6,318 bases of DNA from Clostridiales bacterium (GTDB taxonomy: Bacteria; Bacillota; Clostridia; Peptostreptococcales; BM714): contig PKTO01000070.1 in assembly GCA_002869095.1 (NCBI GenBank), positions 1 through 6,318 of the forward strand, given 5' to 3'. Numbering within the stretch: the first letter of the stretch is position 1; every line of letters begins with the position of its first letter. Below the pieces are notes generated by a model. It made no database searches. It saw only the letters and a program-made list of their open reading frames with translations, and had not been told where the DNA came from. The position numbers were made by a program, and so were the translations under genes. This document shows positions 5,309 through 6,318 of the stretch, in pieces.

Positions 5309-6318
5309 TTGTTTAACAAAAAAACCTTGTCGGATATGGATTTCAAACACAAAAGTGTCATTGTCAGATGCGACTTCAATGTTCCGATTGATGAAAAAGG
5401 CAATGTTACAGATGAAAAAAGGATAATTGCCGCCATGCCGACCGTAGAGTACTTGATTGGCAAAGAGGCTAAAGTGATCCTTTTGTCACACCTTGGAAGG
5501 CCTAAGGGCAAATACGACAAAGCTTTTTCTTTGGCGCCTGTAGCCAAGTCAATGGAAAAAATCCTTGGAGCCAAAATCAATTTTATAGAAAGCGAGTGTG
5601 TAGTCGACGATTCGGTAAAAGAAAAAGTGCTGTCCGCAGAATACGGAGATGTTTTGCTTCTTGAGAATACGAGATTCAGGGAAGAGGAAAAGAAGAACGG
5701 CGCGGCTTTCTCCGAAGAGCTTGCCTCATTGGGCGAGATTTTCGTCAATGACGCATTCGGAACAGCGCACAGGGAACATAGTTCGAATGTCGGAATTGCA
5801 AGCATATTGCCCTCTTGTGTAGGGCTTTTGGTTGAAAAAGAGCTTGAAATAATGGGCAAGGCCATGTCTGATGCGGAAAGGCCTTTTACAGCAATACTTG
5901 GAGGCTCGAAGGTGTCGGACAAAATAGGGGTGATAAAAAACCTCGCACTCAAGGCAGACTACATACTTATTGGAGGAGGAATGATGTTCACCTTCCTGAA
6001 GGCGTTGGGCAATGGAATTGGAACATCAATTGTGGAAGAGGAACAGCTTGAAACAGCCAGGTCGATTGTCGATTTCTGCAAAGAAATCGGAGTGGAAATA
6101 ATTTTGCCCAAAGACGTCGTTGTAGCTGATTCTTTCAGCAATGAAGCCGATTTCCATACGGTGAAGACTGGGAAAATGCCATCCGACATGATGGGCTTGG
6201 ACATAGGCATTGAAACAGTTGGAGAATTTGCGGATGTGATTGCGAAGTCGAGGACGGTGCTTTGGAACGGTCCGATGGGCGTTTTTGAAATGGAAAAATT
6301 TGCAAAGGGAACTAATGC
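5309..6318 (+). CDS. pgk: Phosphoglycerate kinase, 3' end cut by the window
   Basis: Phosphoglycerate kinase transfers a phosphate between 1,3-bisphosphoglycerate and ADP in the cytoplasm, the first ATP-yielding step of lower glycolysis (reversible in gluconeogenesis). I read 336 complete codons plus two bases without a stop. The usual length is about 395 residues, so roughly 60, including the C-terminal glycine-rich nucleotide loop, are missing only because the window ends. Visible motifs in order are RCDFNVP (20-26), R38, SHLGRP (60-65), LLENTRF (117-123), VNDAFGTAHREHSS (146-159), LGGSKVSDK (197-205) for nucleotide binding, IGGGMMFTF (221-229) and WNGPMGVFE (319-327). The start is TTG, chosen from the GGAGGTG spacing and from the typical N-terminus MFNKKTLSD. 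C21 replaces the valine usual next to the substrate-binding aspartate. The gene has its own promoter after rpoN; cggR and gap, frequent neighbours in Firmicutes, are not upstream, and what follows is unknown. Confidence 0.97.
   Translation, partial: MFNKKTLSDMDFKHKSVIVRCDFNVPIDEKGNVTDEKRIIAAMPTVEYLIGKEAKVILLSHLGRPKGKYDKAFSLAPVAKSMEKILGAKINFIESECVVDDSVKEKVLSAEYGDVLLLENTRFREEEKKNGAAFSEELASLGEIFVNDAFGTAHREHSSNVGIASILPSCVGLLVEKELEIMGKAMSDAERPFTAILGGSKVSDKIGVIKNLALKADYILIGGGMMFTFLKALGNGIGTSIVEEEQLETARSIVDFCKEIGVEIILPKDVVVADSFSNEADFHTVKTGKMPSDMMGLDIGIETVGEFADVIAKSRTVLWNGPMGVFEMEKFAKGTN

Noticed and set aside
5287..5952. Minus-strand open frame of 221 codons opposite pgk
   Set aside because: The + strand carries unmistakable phosphoglycerate kinase motifs through this whole interval. 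The antisense product is low-complexity, serine-rich and resembles no family I know.

Overview
The window looks like an ordinary chromosomal stretch of a low-GC Gram-positive bacterium (Firmicutes, most likely clostridial). The grounds are AT-leaning DNA, strong AAGGAGG-type ribosome binding sites, frequent TTG start codons, sigma-A-like TATAAT boxes, and the closeness of rpoN to a glycolytic gene, a neighbourhood known from clostridia. All supported genes are on the + strand.

Region 1 (1-3720) is the distal part of an ABC importer operon of the nucleoside / simple-sugar class (BMP-type, as in the Bacillus NupNOPQ system). It starts with the last eight codons of an upstream gene, possibly the substrate-binding lipoprotein. 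An intergenic intrinsic terminator follows. Then come a tandem-NBD ATPase (112-1647) and two paralogous BPD_transp_2 permeases (1640-2734 and 2735-3676). These three genes overlap or abut and are closed by a GC-rich terminator at 3686-3720. The substrate cannot be settled because the binding protein lies outside the window.

Region 2 (3721-5180) has an extended -10 promoter followed by rpoN, the sigma-54 RNA polymerase factor, which is complete with activator-interacting, core-binding and DNA-binding regions. Its enhancer-binding activator is not in the window.

Region 3 (5181-6318) is a short regulatory stretch followed by the first 336 codons of pgk (phosphoglycerate kinase), cut by the window end. 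The regulatory stretch holds a good sigma-A-type promoter (TTGAAA-N16-TATAAT) whose predicted transcription start coincides with a perfect 8-bp dyad. The dyad could be the rpoN terminator, an operator, or a 5' mRNA hairpin. The cggR and gap genes that often sit between rpoN and pgk in clostridia are absent here.

I see no mobile element, CRISPR array, tRNA, rRNA or clearly novel system. The most useful leads are regulatory: the dyad at the pgk start site, the promoter that overlaps the terminator ahead of the ATPase gene, and the rpoN-pgk junction lacking cggR-gap.
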